Origin: Brucella pseudogrignonensis
GTDB lineage: Bacteria; Pseudomonadota; Alphaproteobacteria; Rhizobiales; Rhizobiaceae
Length of the DNA: 64,000 nucleotides
Assembly (NCBI RefSeq): GCF_002252525.1
Contig: NZ_NNRM01000017.1
Coordinates: 739,972-803,971, forward strand
Reading direction: 5' to 3'
Each line of letters starts with the position of its first letter. Within the stretch, counting starts at the first letter, position 1. Position numbers and translations under genes: made by a program. Of this stretch, positions 42,081-51,359 are shown in pieces. The notes under the pieces were generated by a model. The model saw only the letters and a program-made list of their open reading frames with translations, had not been told where the DNA came from and searched no databases.

Positions 42081-44435
42081 TCAGGCTGCGTGGATTTCTG
42101 CCTCATGACTGACGATGGCTTTCTGTCTGCGGTCTGGAATGCAGACGGAAACTACTGTGCCAATGCCCTCGGTCGAGCGGATACGCAGCCAGCCACCATG
42201 CAGTTCTGCAAGTGAGCGCGTAATTGCGAGGCCAAGGCCTGAGCCGCTATGCGTCTTGGTAAACTGGTTTTCCACTTGCTCGAACGGCTGGCCGATTTTC
42301 CGCAAGGCAGACTTTGGAATGCCTACGCCTGTATCCTGAATTGTCATGAACAGGGCCGATCCGGTTTTACGAGCGCGTACCGTGATGTGTCCGTTATGCG
42401 AGGTGAATTTTACCGCATTGGAAAGCAGATTGATCAGCACCTGCTTGACCGCACGACGGTCGGCATTGAGCTGCATCGCTTCTTCGATACGCGTCTCGAC
42501 TGTGATGTTCTTTTCGTCTGCCTGCAGCGAGATCATGCGTACGGTTTCATTGATCAGCGGGCAAAGGTCTATCTCTTCGCGATCAAGTGAGAAATGACCA
42601 GCTTCGATCTTCGACATATCCAGAATGTCATTGATAACGTTGAGCAGGAAGTTGCCGCTGGTGTGAATGTCGTTGATATATTCTTCGTAGCGATCAGAAC
42701 CAAGTGGCCCGAAGGTGCCGGCTTGGATCATTTCGGAGAAGCCGATAATTGCGTTGAGCGGCGTGCGCAACTCATGAGACATGTTGGCGAGGAATTCAGA
42801 CTTCGCTCGGTTTGCAGCTTCAGCGCGTTCCTTTTCCTGACCATATTTGCGAGCCAGTTCCGACAGTTCACGAACGCGGTCGCGCTCACCCTTACGGGCT
42901 ATCGAAAGATCGTGAATGGTTGCCATGAGGCGACGTTCGCTATCGACCAGACGCTCCTGATGCTGCTTGATCTGCGTAATGTCGGTGCCGATGGAAACAA
43001 GTCCGCCGTCCTGCGTACGGCGTTCGTTGACCTGCAACCAGCGTCCATCGCTCAGCTGTCGTTCGAAGGTCTGACCACCTGCACGGTTATGCTCGTTGGC
43101 CATGCGACGCTCAAAGCTGAATGGACGTGTATGGGCATCGACTTCATTGCGCGGAACGCCTGGCTTTAGTGTCCAGACTGGAAGCCCCGCATATTCACTG
43201 AACTTGGAATTTGCCATCACCAGACGATTATTGGCATCCCACAAAACGAAGGCCTCGGAAATGTTTTCAATGGCCTCACGGATGCGCATATCGGCTTCAG
43301 CCGTTTGCTGCGCAAAACGGTGCTGTTCGCTGACGTCAAAGGCAATGCCCACCAGATGCAGGTCATTCTCTGCGGCAATTTCCGCACGAACTCGCATCCA
43401 GACCCAAGAACCATCGGCATGGCGCATACGGAATACGCGATCGACGTGGGAAATATCGCCCGCCGCGGCCTGTTCAGCAATTGAATAGAGATCGCCGTCC
43501 TCAGGATTGATGATGGCTGAAACGTCGCCAAAGGCGAGAACCGCATCCTGCGCTTCATAACCCAGCATTTCATACATAGAGCGCGACCAGTAGATGCGCC
43601 CGCGTGCCATGTCCCAATCCCATAGACCACCACGGCCACGCGCAAGCGCCATATCGATGCGGCGCTGAATCTGCCCGGAAAGGTCGTCAGCTTCGCGAGC
43701 GCGCGCTGCCTGACTGAAATAGGCATAAAGGATGGCAAACATCACGCCTGTCGTGCCTGCAAACAGCGTCACGTTCAGGGAGACTGCGCGCTTCCATTCG
43801 GCAAAGATTGTACTTTCCGGTTCCGCGGCCACAATCGCATAGGGCACAGTCATAGGTTTGGATACAGTGCCGTAAGCGGCTTCACCGTTCATGACGATAG
43901 TCAGAACGCCTGCGCGCTCCGCAAACATGAAAAGTGGCTGGATGTCGCTGAACACATCGTCAGCCCGTTTGCCGATAATGTCCGTTGCAGGGCCGGAAGC
44001 GGTGACAATAACGGAGTCATCATTGACCAGAGCAACGGTCATGCCGCTGGAGGACAGTCCGCGCGACCGAAATTCGGCAATTGTATTATCGAGGTCTTTT
44101 GGTGACATCTGAGCGCCAGCCTGCGTTCCATTGGCTGCACGCTCAATCATCTGCGCCAGATTGGCCGTCGCAGCGGAAAGGGCGGCTTTGTGCTGAAGCT
44201 CAATGTCTTCGCGCCATGACAGCATCGAGAAAACACGAGCCACACCGAGTATGATCAGGAATATGATGATGAGAGCCGGAACAAGGCGGCGCAACGCGGG
44301 TTCAACCGCTGCGAATTTGCCATAAGCAGGGCCTGCAAGAAGCTTGGCATGGCCAGAAAGCCTGCCTTTCTTTCGCTTCCGTCCGGAGTCGCGACGCTTC
44401 CCCGCCGTCGCGTCGTACGCGTCGGTGCTCGCCAT
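42081..44435 (-). CDS. pleC: PleC-like cell-cycle histidine kinase/phosphatase
   Basis: The 784-residue protein has a basic N-terminus, a membrane helix ([20 protein letters not shown]), a periplasmic domain of about 160 residues, a second helix ([20 protein letters not shown]), then two PAS domains (about 275-385 with [16 protein letters not shown] and VWMRVRA; 395-505), a coiled coil, the His box [20 protein letters not shown] (about 565) and ATPase motifs. The His box and glnE neighbourhood match PleC of rhizobia, which controls DivK phosphorylation and hence CtrA. GAGGGG lies nine bases before the ATG. The gene is monocistronic by context. Confidence 0.8.
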   Translation of the reverse strand: MASTDAYDATAGKRRDSGRKRKKGRLSGHAKLLAGPAYGKFAAVEPALRRLVPALIIIFLIILGVARVFSMLSWREDIELQHKAALSAATANLAQMIERAANGTQAGAQMSPKDLDNTIAEFRSRGLSSSGMTVALVNDDSVIVTASGPATDIIGKRADDVFSDIQPLFMFAERAGVLTIVMNGEAAYGTVSKPMTVPYAIVAAEPESTIFAEWKRAVSLNVTLFAGTTGVMFAILYAYFSQAARAREADDLSGQIQRRIDMALARGRGGLWDWDMARGRIYWSRSMYEMLGYEAQDAVLAFGDVSAIINPEDGDLYSIAEQAAAGDISHVDRVFRMRHADGSWVWMRVRAEIAAENDLHLVGIAFDVSEQHRFAQQTAEADMRIREAIENISEAFVLWDANNRLVMANSKFSEYAGLPVWTLKPGVPRNEVDAHTRPFSFERRMANEHNRAGGQTFERQLSDGRWLQVNERRTQDGGLVSIGTDITQIKQHQERLVDSERRLMATIHDLSIARKGERDRVRELSELARKYGQEKERAEAANRAKSEFLANMSHELRTPLNAIIGFSEMIQAGTFGPLGSDRYEEYINDIHTSGNFLLNVINDILDMSKIEAGHFSLDREEIDLCPLINETVRMISLQADEKNITVETRIEEAMQLNADRRAVKQVLINLLSNAVKFTSHNGHITVRARKTGSALFMTIQDTGVGIPKSALRKIGQPFEQVENQFTKTHSGSGLGLAITRSLAELHGGWLRIRSTEGIGTVVSVCIPDRRQKAIVSHEAEIHAA

Positions 44436-44842
44436 CTATTGGCCCCTCTTTGATTTGCCGTAACAGTTCCCAAGATGCGCTCAAAGCGCTGTCCGCCCAG
44501 AACTGCTTTTGCCGCGTGAACTGAAATCTCTACTCAAAATGTTTCGGAATACGCCATCTCCGAACAACGTCAATGAATCAAAAGTGATTCGTGCTGTCCA
44601 GTGAATTCGTTAACGAGACGTAAAAAACACCATTCGTGAATTTGGATTTTCCGTTGAATCTCAATCTGTTAAACGGAATCAGTTTGAGAGCGCGCCCATC
44701 TAACACCCTGAAAAGACTCATGAAAGCCGGAAGCCTTTTCAGGTTTTATGCAGCTTTGCTTGAATATCTGCGCAACGGCCAAACCCGGCCTGTTCAGAGG
44801 CCGAGTTTGATGAAGTAGAGAATCAATCAGCTGATTCGCGAA
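44436..44842. other. Intergenic region between pepN end and pleC start
   Basis: This stretch of 407 bases carries the pleC promoter and the 3' end of pepN transcription. I see two inverted repeats: CTGAAAAG...CTTTTCAG near 44709-44743 and the pepN-proximal hairpin listed separately. The AT-rich part at 44530-44660 may be the promoter. No gene is supported; a 60-codon plus-strand frame in it lacks a good start signal. Confidence 0.5.
44780..44809 (-). terminator. Terminator-like hairpin after pepN
   Basis: CAAACCCGGCCT (44780-44791) pairs with AGGCCGAGTTTG (44798-44809) around a six-base loop, with one mismatch. It lies 33 bases beyond the pepN stop on the minus strand. There is no clear U-tract. 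Confidence 0.5.
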
Positions 44843-47494
44843 TCAAGCAAGCGTTCTGTCGACGATGTCCCGTAGATCAGTCGACAGCTTCTGCGTCCCT
44901 GCAATGCGGGCGAGGGCTGCACGAGCATGTTCACGACGGGCATCTTCCAGCGAACGCCACGACCGCAATGCTGTGAGAAGGCGAGCTGCGAGTTGCGGGT
45001 TTTCTGGGTCGATTGCCAGAATGATATCGGCAAAGAAGTTGTAAGCCGCGCCATCTTTGCGATTAAAGCCCGTTGGATTGCTCGCCGAGAATGCGCCGAT
45101 CAATGCACGTACGCGGTTCGGATTATCAAACGAAAGCAGCTTGTGTTTCGTCAAAGCTCGAACGGCTTCAAGTGCCTTGTCGCCCGGTCGGGTTGCCTGC
45201 ACGATGAACCATTTGTCCATTACCAAGCCATCGTCGCCGAAGCGTCTTTCAAATGACGCAAGCGCGCCCTGAGCTTCATGGCTATCTCCAAAGCGATGCA
45301 CCAGCACGCTTAAGGCTGCTGCACGTTCGGTCATGTTATCGCCGTCTGCAAACTGCTGTGCAGCACGCGCCGGGCTATTCTCGTGACGGCTGAGGTAATC
45401 AAGCAGCACATTCCGCAGAGCGCGCTTGCCCGCTGATACAGCATCAGGAGAGAATGCATCCTGTTGCTCCAGCCGTGTGTAAAGTGCTGCGAAGTCTTTC
45501 ACATAGGCGGAACCAATCGCAGCAATCAGATGGTCGCGGCTTGCATAGATTGCATCGGGGTCAACATTCTCGCCCATCTCACGCGCAATGTCGCTTTCGC
45601 TTGGCAAAGTCAGACATAGTGCACGGAAAGCGGCATCAAGGCTTTCATCCGAGGCAATACGTCCGGCAAGTTCGATAATTTTGGCATCGGTCTCCGGCAA
45701 GTAGCCGCCACGCACTCTCTTAGCGCCTTCGAGCAAGGCTTGTGTAAAGATGCCGGTCAGAGCCTGCCAGCGGGCAACCGGGTCGCTGTCATTGAGAGCG
45801 AGGAAGGCTCGGTCTTCCGAGTTAAGCGGTGAGACCAGATTGATCGGGGCGGAAAAACCACGCAACAGCGAGGGGACTGGGCGTTCCTTGATCCCATGGA
45901 ACGTTAGCGTTTCCGAAACACGATGCAGATGAATGACGCCATCGTTCACATCTCCACCTTCGACAGAGGAAGGTTGAATATCTTTGCCATCCGATCCCAA
46001 CAAGCCAAAGGCGATCGGAATATGCATCGGTTTTTTTACCGGCTGACCGGGCGTGGGTGCGAGGGATTGTGTGAAACTGATGGTGTAAGTTTCTTTTGCC
46101 GCATCAAAACTGAAGCTCGCTTCAACCTTTGGTGTGCCCGACTGATCATACCAGAGCGCAAATTGCGAGAAGTCTTGGCCGGAGACATCGGAAAAAACTT
46201 TGATGAAGTCTTCAATGGTTGCAGCATCGCCATCATGGCGCTCAAAATAGAGATCCATACCTTTGCGGAACAGTTCGGGGCCGATGATCGTTCGGATCAT
46301 ACGCACCACTTCCGAACCTTTTTCATAAACGGTCGCCGTATAGAAGTTGTTGATCTCGCTATATTCACGCGGGCGTACCGGATGCGAAAGGGGGCCGCTA
46401 TCCTCCGGGAACTGCTGGGCTTTCAGTATTTTCACTTCTGCGATGCGCTTTACCGGACGCGAGCGTTCGTCGGCCGAAAATTCATGGTCGCGATAAACCG
46501 TCAGGCCTTCCTTGAGGCACAACTGGAACCAGTCGCGGCAGGTGATGCGATTGCCGGTCCAGTTATGGAAATATTCGTGCGCGATCACGGCTTCGATGCC
46601 AGCATAATCGACATCCGTTGCCGTTTCGGGGTCGGCCAGCACATATTTGTCGTTAAAGACATTGAGGCCCTTGTTTTCCATAGCCCCCATGTTGAAGTCC
46701 GAGACGGCAACGATGTTGAAGACATCGAGGTCATATTCGCGGCCGAACTTTTCTTCGTCCCAACGCATGGAACGTTTCAACGCATCCATCGCATAAAGTG
46801 CGCGATTCTCTTTGCCATGTTCAACATAGATGGCGAGGTCGACAGGACGCCCTGATTGTGTCGTGAAATGATCCTTCACGACATCAAGCGAGCCAGCAAC
46901 AAGGGCGAACAAATAGGAAGGCTTGGGGTGTGGGTCGTGCCAGACGGCAAAATGTCTGTCGGCATTACCGGCGACAGCGCCGTGTTCGACGGGATTGCCA
47001 TTTGCCAGCAGTATTGGTGCAGCAGCCTTTTCCGCGTCAATACGAACCGTATAAACTGAGAGAACGTCTGGACGATCATAATAATAGGTGATGCGCCGAA
47101 AACCTTCTGCCTCGCATTGCGTGCAATAGACATAGCTTGAGCGGTAAAGCCCGGAAAGCTGTCGGTTTGTAGTGGGATTAACTTCGGTGACGATTTCCAG
47201 AGTGAAACGCTCAGCGTCGGGAAGGTCAGTGATTTCGAGTTTATCCGGCGTCACTGAGTAGCTGTTATCATTGAGCGCCTTCCCATCCAGGCTGATGCTG
47301 ACGAAGTTCAGCTCGTCACCATCCAGAACAAGTGGTGTATCAGCAGCCGTTCCAGCGCGGCGCTCAATAGTCAGTTCGGCGCGAACGATCGTTTTCTCGG
47401 GCTCAAGTGTGAAATCGAGTTTCGTTTGAGGAATTGCGTAAGGTGTCGGGCGATAATCTTCGAGGCGGAATGTCTGGCCGGTTTCAGTACGCAT
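44843..47494 (-). CDS. pepN: Aminopeptidase N (M1 metallopeptidase)
   Basis: The 883-residue zinc enzyme removes N-terminal residues from peptides in the cytosol. The substrate motif NMGAMENKGLN (about residue 268) and zinc site VIAHEYFHNWTGN (HExxH, about 303) with the downstream Glu in KEGLTVYRDHEF are present. The C-terminal half has the helical ERAP-like domain (SPARAAQQFADGDNMTERAA). ATG 47494 follows AAGAAGAG, eight codons inside the longest frame. Length is normal for E. coli-type PepN. It stands alone. Confidence 0.95.
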   Translation of the reverse strand: MRTETGQTFRLEDYRPTPYAIPQTKLDFTLEPEKTIVRAELTIERRAGTAADTPLVLDGDELNFVSISLDGKALNDNSYSVTPDKLEITDLPDAERFTLEIVTEVNPTTNRQLSGLYRSSYVYCTQCEAEGFRRITYYYDRPDVLSVYTVRIDAEKAAAPILLANGNPVEHGAVAGNADRHFAVWHDPHPKPSYLFALVAGSLDVVKDHFTTQSGRPVDLAIYVEHGKENRALYAMDALKRSMRWDEEKFGREYDLDVFNIVAVSDFNMGAMENKGLNVFNDKYVLADPETATDVDYAGIEAVIAHEYFHNWTGNRITCRDWFQLCLKEGLTVYRDHEFSADERSRPVKRIAEVKILKAQQFPEDSGPLSHPVRPREYSEINNFYTATVYEKGSEVVRMIRTIIGPELFRKGMDLYFERHDGDAATIEDFIKVFSDVSGQDFSQFALWYDQSGTPKVEASFSFDAAKETYTISFTQSLAPTPGQPVKKPMHIPIAFGLLGSDGKDIQPSSVEGGDVNDGVIHLHRVSETLTFHGIKERPVPSLLRGFSAPINLVSPLNSEDRAFLALNDSDPVARWQALTGIFTQALLEGAKRVRGGYLPETDAKIIELAGRIASDESLDAAFRALCLTLPSESDIAREMGENVDPDAIYASRDHLIAAIGSAYVKDFAALYTRLEQQDAFSPDAVSAGKRALRNVLLDYLSRHENSPARAAQQFADGDNMTERAAALSVLVHRFGDSHEAQGALASFERRFGDDGLVMDKWFIVQATRPGDKALEAVRALTKHKLLSFDNPNRVRALIGAFSASNPTGFNRKDGAAYNFFADIILAIDPENPQLAARLLTALRSWRSLEDARREHARAALARIAGTQKLSTDLRDIVDRTLA

Positions 47495-47696
47495 TGCGAA
47501 ACTCTTCTTTGTGATCACTTCGATACGAGAGTCGTATCCGGCTTTTTAGCAAACGACAAGAAAAGCGAAGTTGCTCAATATTTTTTAATTACTGATCTTT
47601 GCTTGGCTGGCACTTTGTTGCGAACAAGCCTATGGATAGCGCAATAACTGTAATTTCCCGCCTTGCTCCTGCATCCCCCGTTTAAGGAACTGCGTT

Positions 47697-48686
47697 GTGA
47701 AGTCCCTCCCGGACGCGGCCTCCGCAAATGTTCAGACCGGCGAAACTGCCGAGCCTGATCTGCTTCAAAACAATCCAATGCTGGGCATTAGCCTAAAAGT
47801 CGCTTCCGTCGCTGTTTTTGTCGGTATGTCGACCTTGCTCAAGGCTGCAGATGGTATCCCGCTTGGCCAGTTAATATTCTTCCGATCTTTTTTCGCAGTC
47901 CTTGCCATCCTGGTCTACTTTGCGTTGCGCGGGCAGCTATCCGGCATTCTTCAAACCCGCCATGGGTTCAGCCATTTCTGGCGCGGCATGGTCGGCGTTG
48001 GCGCGATGTCTCTGAGCTTTTATGCACTGACCAAGCTGCCTTTGCCGGAAGCAATTGCAATCAACTACGCATCACCGCTTATCGCCGTTGTTCTTGGCGC
48101 ACTCATTCTGCATGAAGTGGTCCGGCTCTATCGCTGGAGTGCGGTCGTCATCGGCTTGTTCGGTGTGATGATTATCATCTGGCCGCGCATGACGCTGTTT
48201 GCGGAAGGCAATGTCGGACATAATGAAGCCATGGGTGCCTTGGCGGCATTGGGCGGCGCCGTGATGGCTGCCTTTGCCATGATGCTGGTGCGTCGTCTTG
48301 TGCAGACCGAACGCACATCGACAATCGTTATCTATTTCTCGATTTCAGCAAGTGTTATTGCGCTGGTTAGTGTGCCGTTCGGCTGGGTTGCACCGAGCTG
48401 GCCTCAGCTCGCAATGCTGATTGGCGCAGGTATTGCGGGCGGGATTGCGCAAATTTTACTGACCGAATGCTATCGGCATGCCCCGATGAGTACCATTGCA
48501 CCATTTGAATATACCTCAATGCTGCTCGGCCTCGGCATTGGGTTTTTATTCTTCGGGGATATTCCAACTTTTGAGATGCTGATTGGCAGCGTGATCGTTA
48601 TGGGCGCTGGCGGCTATATCATCTACCGTGAGCATCAGTTGGCGATCGCGCCTCACAAAACCAATACTCCACAACAGGCACAGTAA
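47697..48686 (+). CDS. EamA/DMT family transporter
   Basis: The 329-residue inner-membrane protein has about ten helices in two EamA repeats (GISLKVASVAVFVGMSTLLK, LPEAIAINYASPLIAVVLGA; second repeat GALAALGGAVMAAFAMMLV, APFEYTSMLLGLGIGFLFF). The GTG start lies nine bases after AAGGAA. The first about 25 residues are polar. The family exports or imports small metabolites; the substrate is unknown (some relatives carry S-adenosylmethionine). It is convergent with the MFS gene, two bases apart. Confidence 0.87.
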   Translation: MKSLPDAASANVQTGETAEPDLLQNNPMLGISLKVASVAVFVGMSTLLKAADGIPLGQLIFFRSFFAVLAILVYFALRGQLSGILQTRHGFSHFWRGMVGVGAMSLSFYALTKLPLPEAIAINYASPLIAVVLGALILHEVVRLYRWSAVVIGLFGVMIIIWPRMTLFAEGNVGHNEAMGALAALGGAVMAAFAMMLVRRLVQTERTSTIVIYFSISASVIALVSVPFGWVAPSWPQLAMLIGAGIAGGIAQILLTECYRHAPMSTIAPFEYTSMLLGLGIGFLFFGDIPTFEMLIGSVIVMGAGGYIIYREHQLAIAPHKTNTPQQAQ

Positions 48687-48688
48687 AA

Positions 48689-49942
48689 TTACGCCTGTCC
48701 CGGTGAACCTTCTGCGCGCGGATCGAGCTGCATTGTTTCAGGTGTAGGCTGACCGTCTGGGGTGTAGATTTTGAACTCTGTTTTTTGATCGCTGACTGCT
48801 GGTCGCTCGAAACGGCGAATACGCCAGAAAGCATGCAGGCCATAGACTGCATAAGCCAGTGCCATAGTTACAAAGAACCCAGATGCCCCCATAAGATCCA
48901 TGAGTGGGCCGGATAGAGCCGGGCCGATCATGCTTCCTGTGCCATAGATGATAAGCAGGCCGCCAGAAATTTTCACAAATTCACTCGCGTCGGCATAGTC
49001 GTTGGCGTGGGCTACGTTAAGGCTGTAGATCGAGTAAAGCACTGAGCCGAACAGAAACATCATGATGTAGAGCGCATAGGGCGATGTGGGATGAACCAGC
49101 AGCATGATGGCTGAGAGCACAAAGCCAATAGCGCCCGCGATAACCATGACGAAACGGCGATCAACAATATCGGAAGCGCGCCCGAGTGGATATTGGAAGA
49201 TCGCGCCGCCAATCATTGCGCAGGCCAGCATTGTGGCGATGCCAAAAGTCGAAAGGCCGTTCATTTCACCATAGATGGCGGCGAGGAAGCTCCATGTGCC
49301 GGCCACTATGCCCGCGATGAAAGATCCGACGGCGGCTGCGGGGGAGCGCCTATAAAGCCCCTTTAGGTCCAACGAAGCTTGCGTCAGTGGATTTGGTGAC
49401 TGAGCGCTGGAAAGTGTGGTTGGCAGCAGGGCGCTGGCATAAATGATCGCACAGATGATGAATAAAGTTACGGTCGTCGCATCACCAAATGGCAGGATGT
49501 ATTGGCCACACATGAGACCAAGCATGGTAATAATCATATAGATCGAGAAAATCTTGCCGCGCGTTTCATTGGTGACGCGTTCATTGAGCCAGCTCTCGAT
49601 AATCATATAGGAGCCTGCAAGCGAGAAGCCTGCGATGCCGCGGAAGATCATCCAGGCATAAGGGTTTACAATGAGCGAATGAAGCAGCAACGCGATTGAT
49701 AGAAGCGTAAGTAGTGCCGAGAATACACGCACATGCCCGACGCGCCGCACCAGATGAGGAATAACAATGCAGCCTATGGTGAAAGCGAGCGCATAGGTCG
49801 TTCCCATCCAGCCAATTGTGGTCGTTGACCAGCCTTCAACGCCTCCGCGGATTGGCAGGAGAATGCCTGCAAGTCCACCGGCAAGCAGCATTAGAAATGT
49901 ACTTGCAAGCAAGGCAGCTATAGGCAGAAGCTGGCCGGCCAT
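48689..49942 (-). CDS. MFS transporter (YcaD-like)
   Basis: The 417-residue protein has twelve predicted helices with the MFS pattern: an A-like loop (IVIPHLVRRVGHVRVF), the helix-5 segment FRGIAGFSLAGSYMIIESWL and a central loop, then a second half with GRASDIVDRRFVMVIAG. The ESWLNE motif and layout resemble the YcaD group. A cytoplasmic tail with PTPETMQLDPRAEG ends the protein. The substrate is unknown. Confidence 0.87.
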   Translation of the reverse strand: MAGQLLPIAALLASTFLMLLAGGLAGILLPIRGGVEGWSTTTIGWMGTTYALAFTIGCIVIPHLVRRVGHVRVFSALLTLLSIALLLHSLIVNPYAWMIFRGIAGFSLAGSYMIIESWLNERVTNETRGKIFSIYMIITMLGLMCGQYILPFGDATTVTLFIICAIIYASALLPTTLSSAQSPNPLTQASLDLKGLYRRSPAAAVGSFIAGIVAGTWSFLAAIYGEMNGLSTFGIATMLACAMIGGAIFQYPLGRASDIVDRRFVMVIAGAIGFVLSAIMLLVHPTSPYALYIMMFLFGSVLYSIYSLNVAHANDYADASEFVKISGGLLIIYGTGSMIGPALSGPLMDLMGASGFFVTMALAYAVYGLHAFWRIRRFERPAVSDQKTEFKIYTPDGQPTPETMQLDPRAEGSPGQA

Positions 49943-50071
49943 GAAAACCTCCCCGATGCACTAAGCTTAAAGAACGTTTGTCGAGTTCGGATATAGTGCA
50001 AGCGGCGGAATAATGTATGTTTGCGGCATGTTAGTGACAATTCGCTGTCTGAGCCGTGCAATCTGGGAAGA

Positions 50072-50947
50072 TTATTCAGCCAGTTCCGCAAGCTTCATTT
50101 TCACAGCAAGAAAATCACGCCAGGCAAATCTTTTCTGCGCAGGCGTACGCAAGAGATAAGCCGGATGCAGCGTGGGCATGACTGGGATCTCAATGCCCGA
50201 TGGCGTACGGTGCACTTTCCAATTGCCGCGTAATCGCAAAATGCCTTCCGTTGCACCTGTCAAAGCCTTGCCTGCGGGGCCGCCGAGCGCAACTAGCACT
50301 TTGGGAGCTGCAAGTTCTATCTGCCGTTCGATGAACGGGCGGCAAAGTTCTGTTTCGACGGGGGTTGGCGTACGATTACCCGGCGGACGCCAAGGAATAG
50401 TGTTGGCGATGTAGACGCCTTCACGCTTGAGGCCGATAGCCTCGATCATCCGGTTGAGAAGTTGGCCGGATTTGCCGACGAATGGCAAGCCTTCCATGTC
50501 CTCATCACGCCCCGGTGCTTCGCCTACGAACATGATGTCTGACGACGGATCACCATCTGCAAAGCAGAGGTTTTTCGCAGTGAATTTCAGATTGCAGCCA
50601 TCAAAGGCTGCAAGCTTTTCGCGCAGCTCATCAAGCGTTGCGGCTTGCAAAGCGGCTTCGCGGGCCAGTGCAATTTGGGCATTATCCGGAACATCGGATG
50701 CAGCCTGCACAGGGCGGCTGGTCGGTGAGGGCGTTGCTGCCTGACGCGGTTGCTGCTGTTGCGCGCGCGGGCGGTCCGCTGACGAAGTTGATCGGTTTTC
50801 CTGCTGCGCGGGAGCTGAACGCACCGGCTGACGCTGGGCTTCTGCAAATCGATCGATCGGCGTATCGGAAAGCGGCATATCAACACCCGCTTCCGCGTAA
50901 AAGCGGAGCAGGCCTTCCATATCCAGCGTTTCCCGGTCATCGGTCAT
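50072..50947 (-). CDS. Uracil-DNA glycosylase, family 4/5-like
   Basis: The 291-residue repair enzyme removes uracil from DNA. The C-terminal about 200 residues hold motif 1 (IMFVGEAPGRDEDMEGLPF, GKSGQLLNRM), motif 2 (PKVLVALGGPAG) and the His motif PVMPTLHPAYLLR. Cys residues in FDGCNLKFTAKNLCFADG, CRPFIERQ and elsewhere could bind the [4Fe-4S] cluster of family 4, though the usual spacing is altered. The first about 90 residues are a low-complexity Gln/Pro/Arg-rich stretch, which is common in rhizobial members. Confidence 0.9.
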   Translation of the reverse strand: MTDDRETLDMEGLLRFYAEAGVDMPLSDTPIDRFAEAQRQPVRSAPAQQENRSTSSADRPRAQQQQPRQAATPSPTSRPVQAASDVPDNAQIALAREAALQAATLDELREKLAAFDGCNLKFTAKNLCFADGDPSSDIMFVGEAPGRDEDMEGLPFVGKSGQLLNRMIEAIGLKREGVYIANTIPWRPPGNRTPTPVETELCRPFIERQIELAAPKVLVALGGPAGKALTGATEGILRLRGNWKVHRTPSGIEIPVMPTLHPAYLLRTPAQKRFAWRDFLAVKMKLAELAE

Positions 50948-51359
50948 ATTTTACACCTCATAAACTGAGGTGGCGAATTTTGGTGTTGAATGCAAGAGCA
51001 GAGCGCATATTTCCGGTTCATAGAGTGGATTAAAGCATCTCTCGTGAAGATGGAGGCGGCTTTTGGGAGCGCAGAATTACGTTGCGTCACAATAGCCCAT
51101 AATCACTAAAGCGGCTGTTTAAAATTTGACGTTTACGTTAAGGTCAATATTATGAATGCTTGTATTGCGGCGATTTTGGACAATTGGACGCATATGCGAC
51201 AGTCTTTAACTCTGCGACAGGGTAAGACCAATATGGGGAAGCCTATCTGTATAAAAGCGGTTTATCGCCGTTCGCGATAGGATCATGAGTAAAAACAATT
51301 GGATGCTTCACGCCCGCTGCATTAGTGGGTGATGAAGTTACACCAGACGGAGGCCTAGA
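50948..51359. other. Intergenic region upstream of ETF-QO gene
   Basis: This divergent region of 412 bases has no convincing gene. It contains a 22-bp palindrome listed separately, a TTGACG-type box within it, and an AT-rich stretch at 51110-51185. The last 15 bases hold the GGAGG of the ETF-QO gene. Confidence 0.5.
51126..51147. promoter_or_regulatory. ACGT-centred palindrome, LiuR-like operator
   Basis: TTGACGTTTACGTTAAGGTC followed by AA matches its own reverse complement at 18 of 22 positions, with arms TTGAC/GTCAA and centre ACGT. This form resembles the site of LiuR, a MerR-family regulator of branched-chain amino acid and fatty acid breakdown, whose regulon in proteobacteria includes ETF and ETF-QO genes. 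It lies 213 bases before the ETF-QO start. The match to LiuR is from memory of the motif. Confidence 0.5.

Noticed and set aside
45923-46855. 310-codon plus-strand frame opposite pepN
   Set aside because: It covers the GAMEN and HExxH regions of PepN in antisense; its length is a by-product of codon use.
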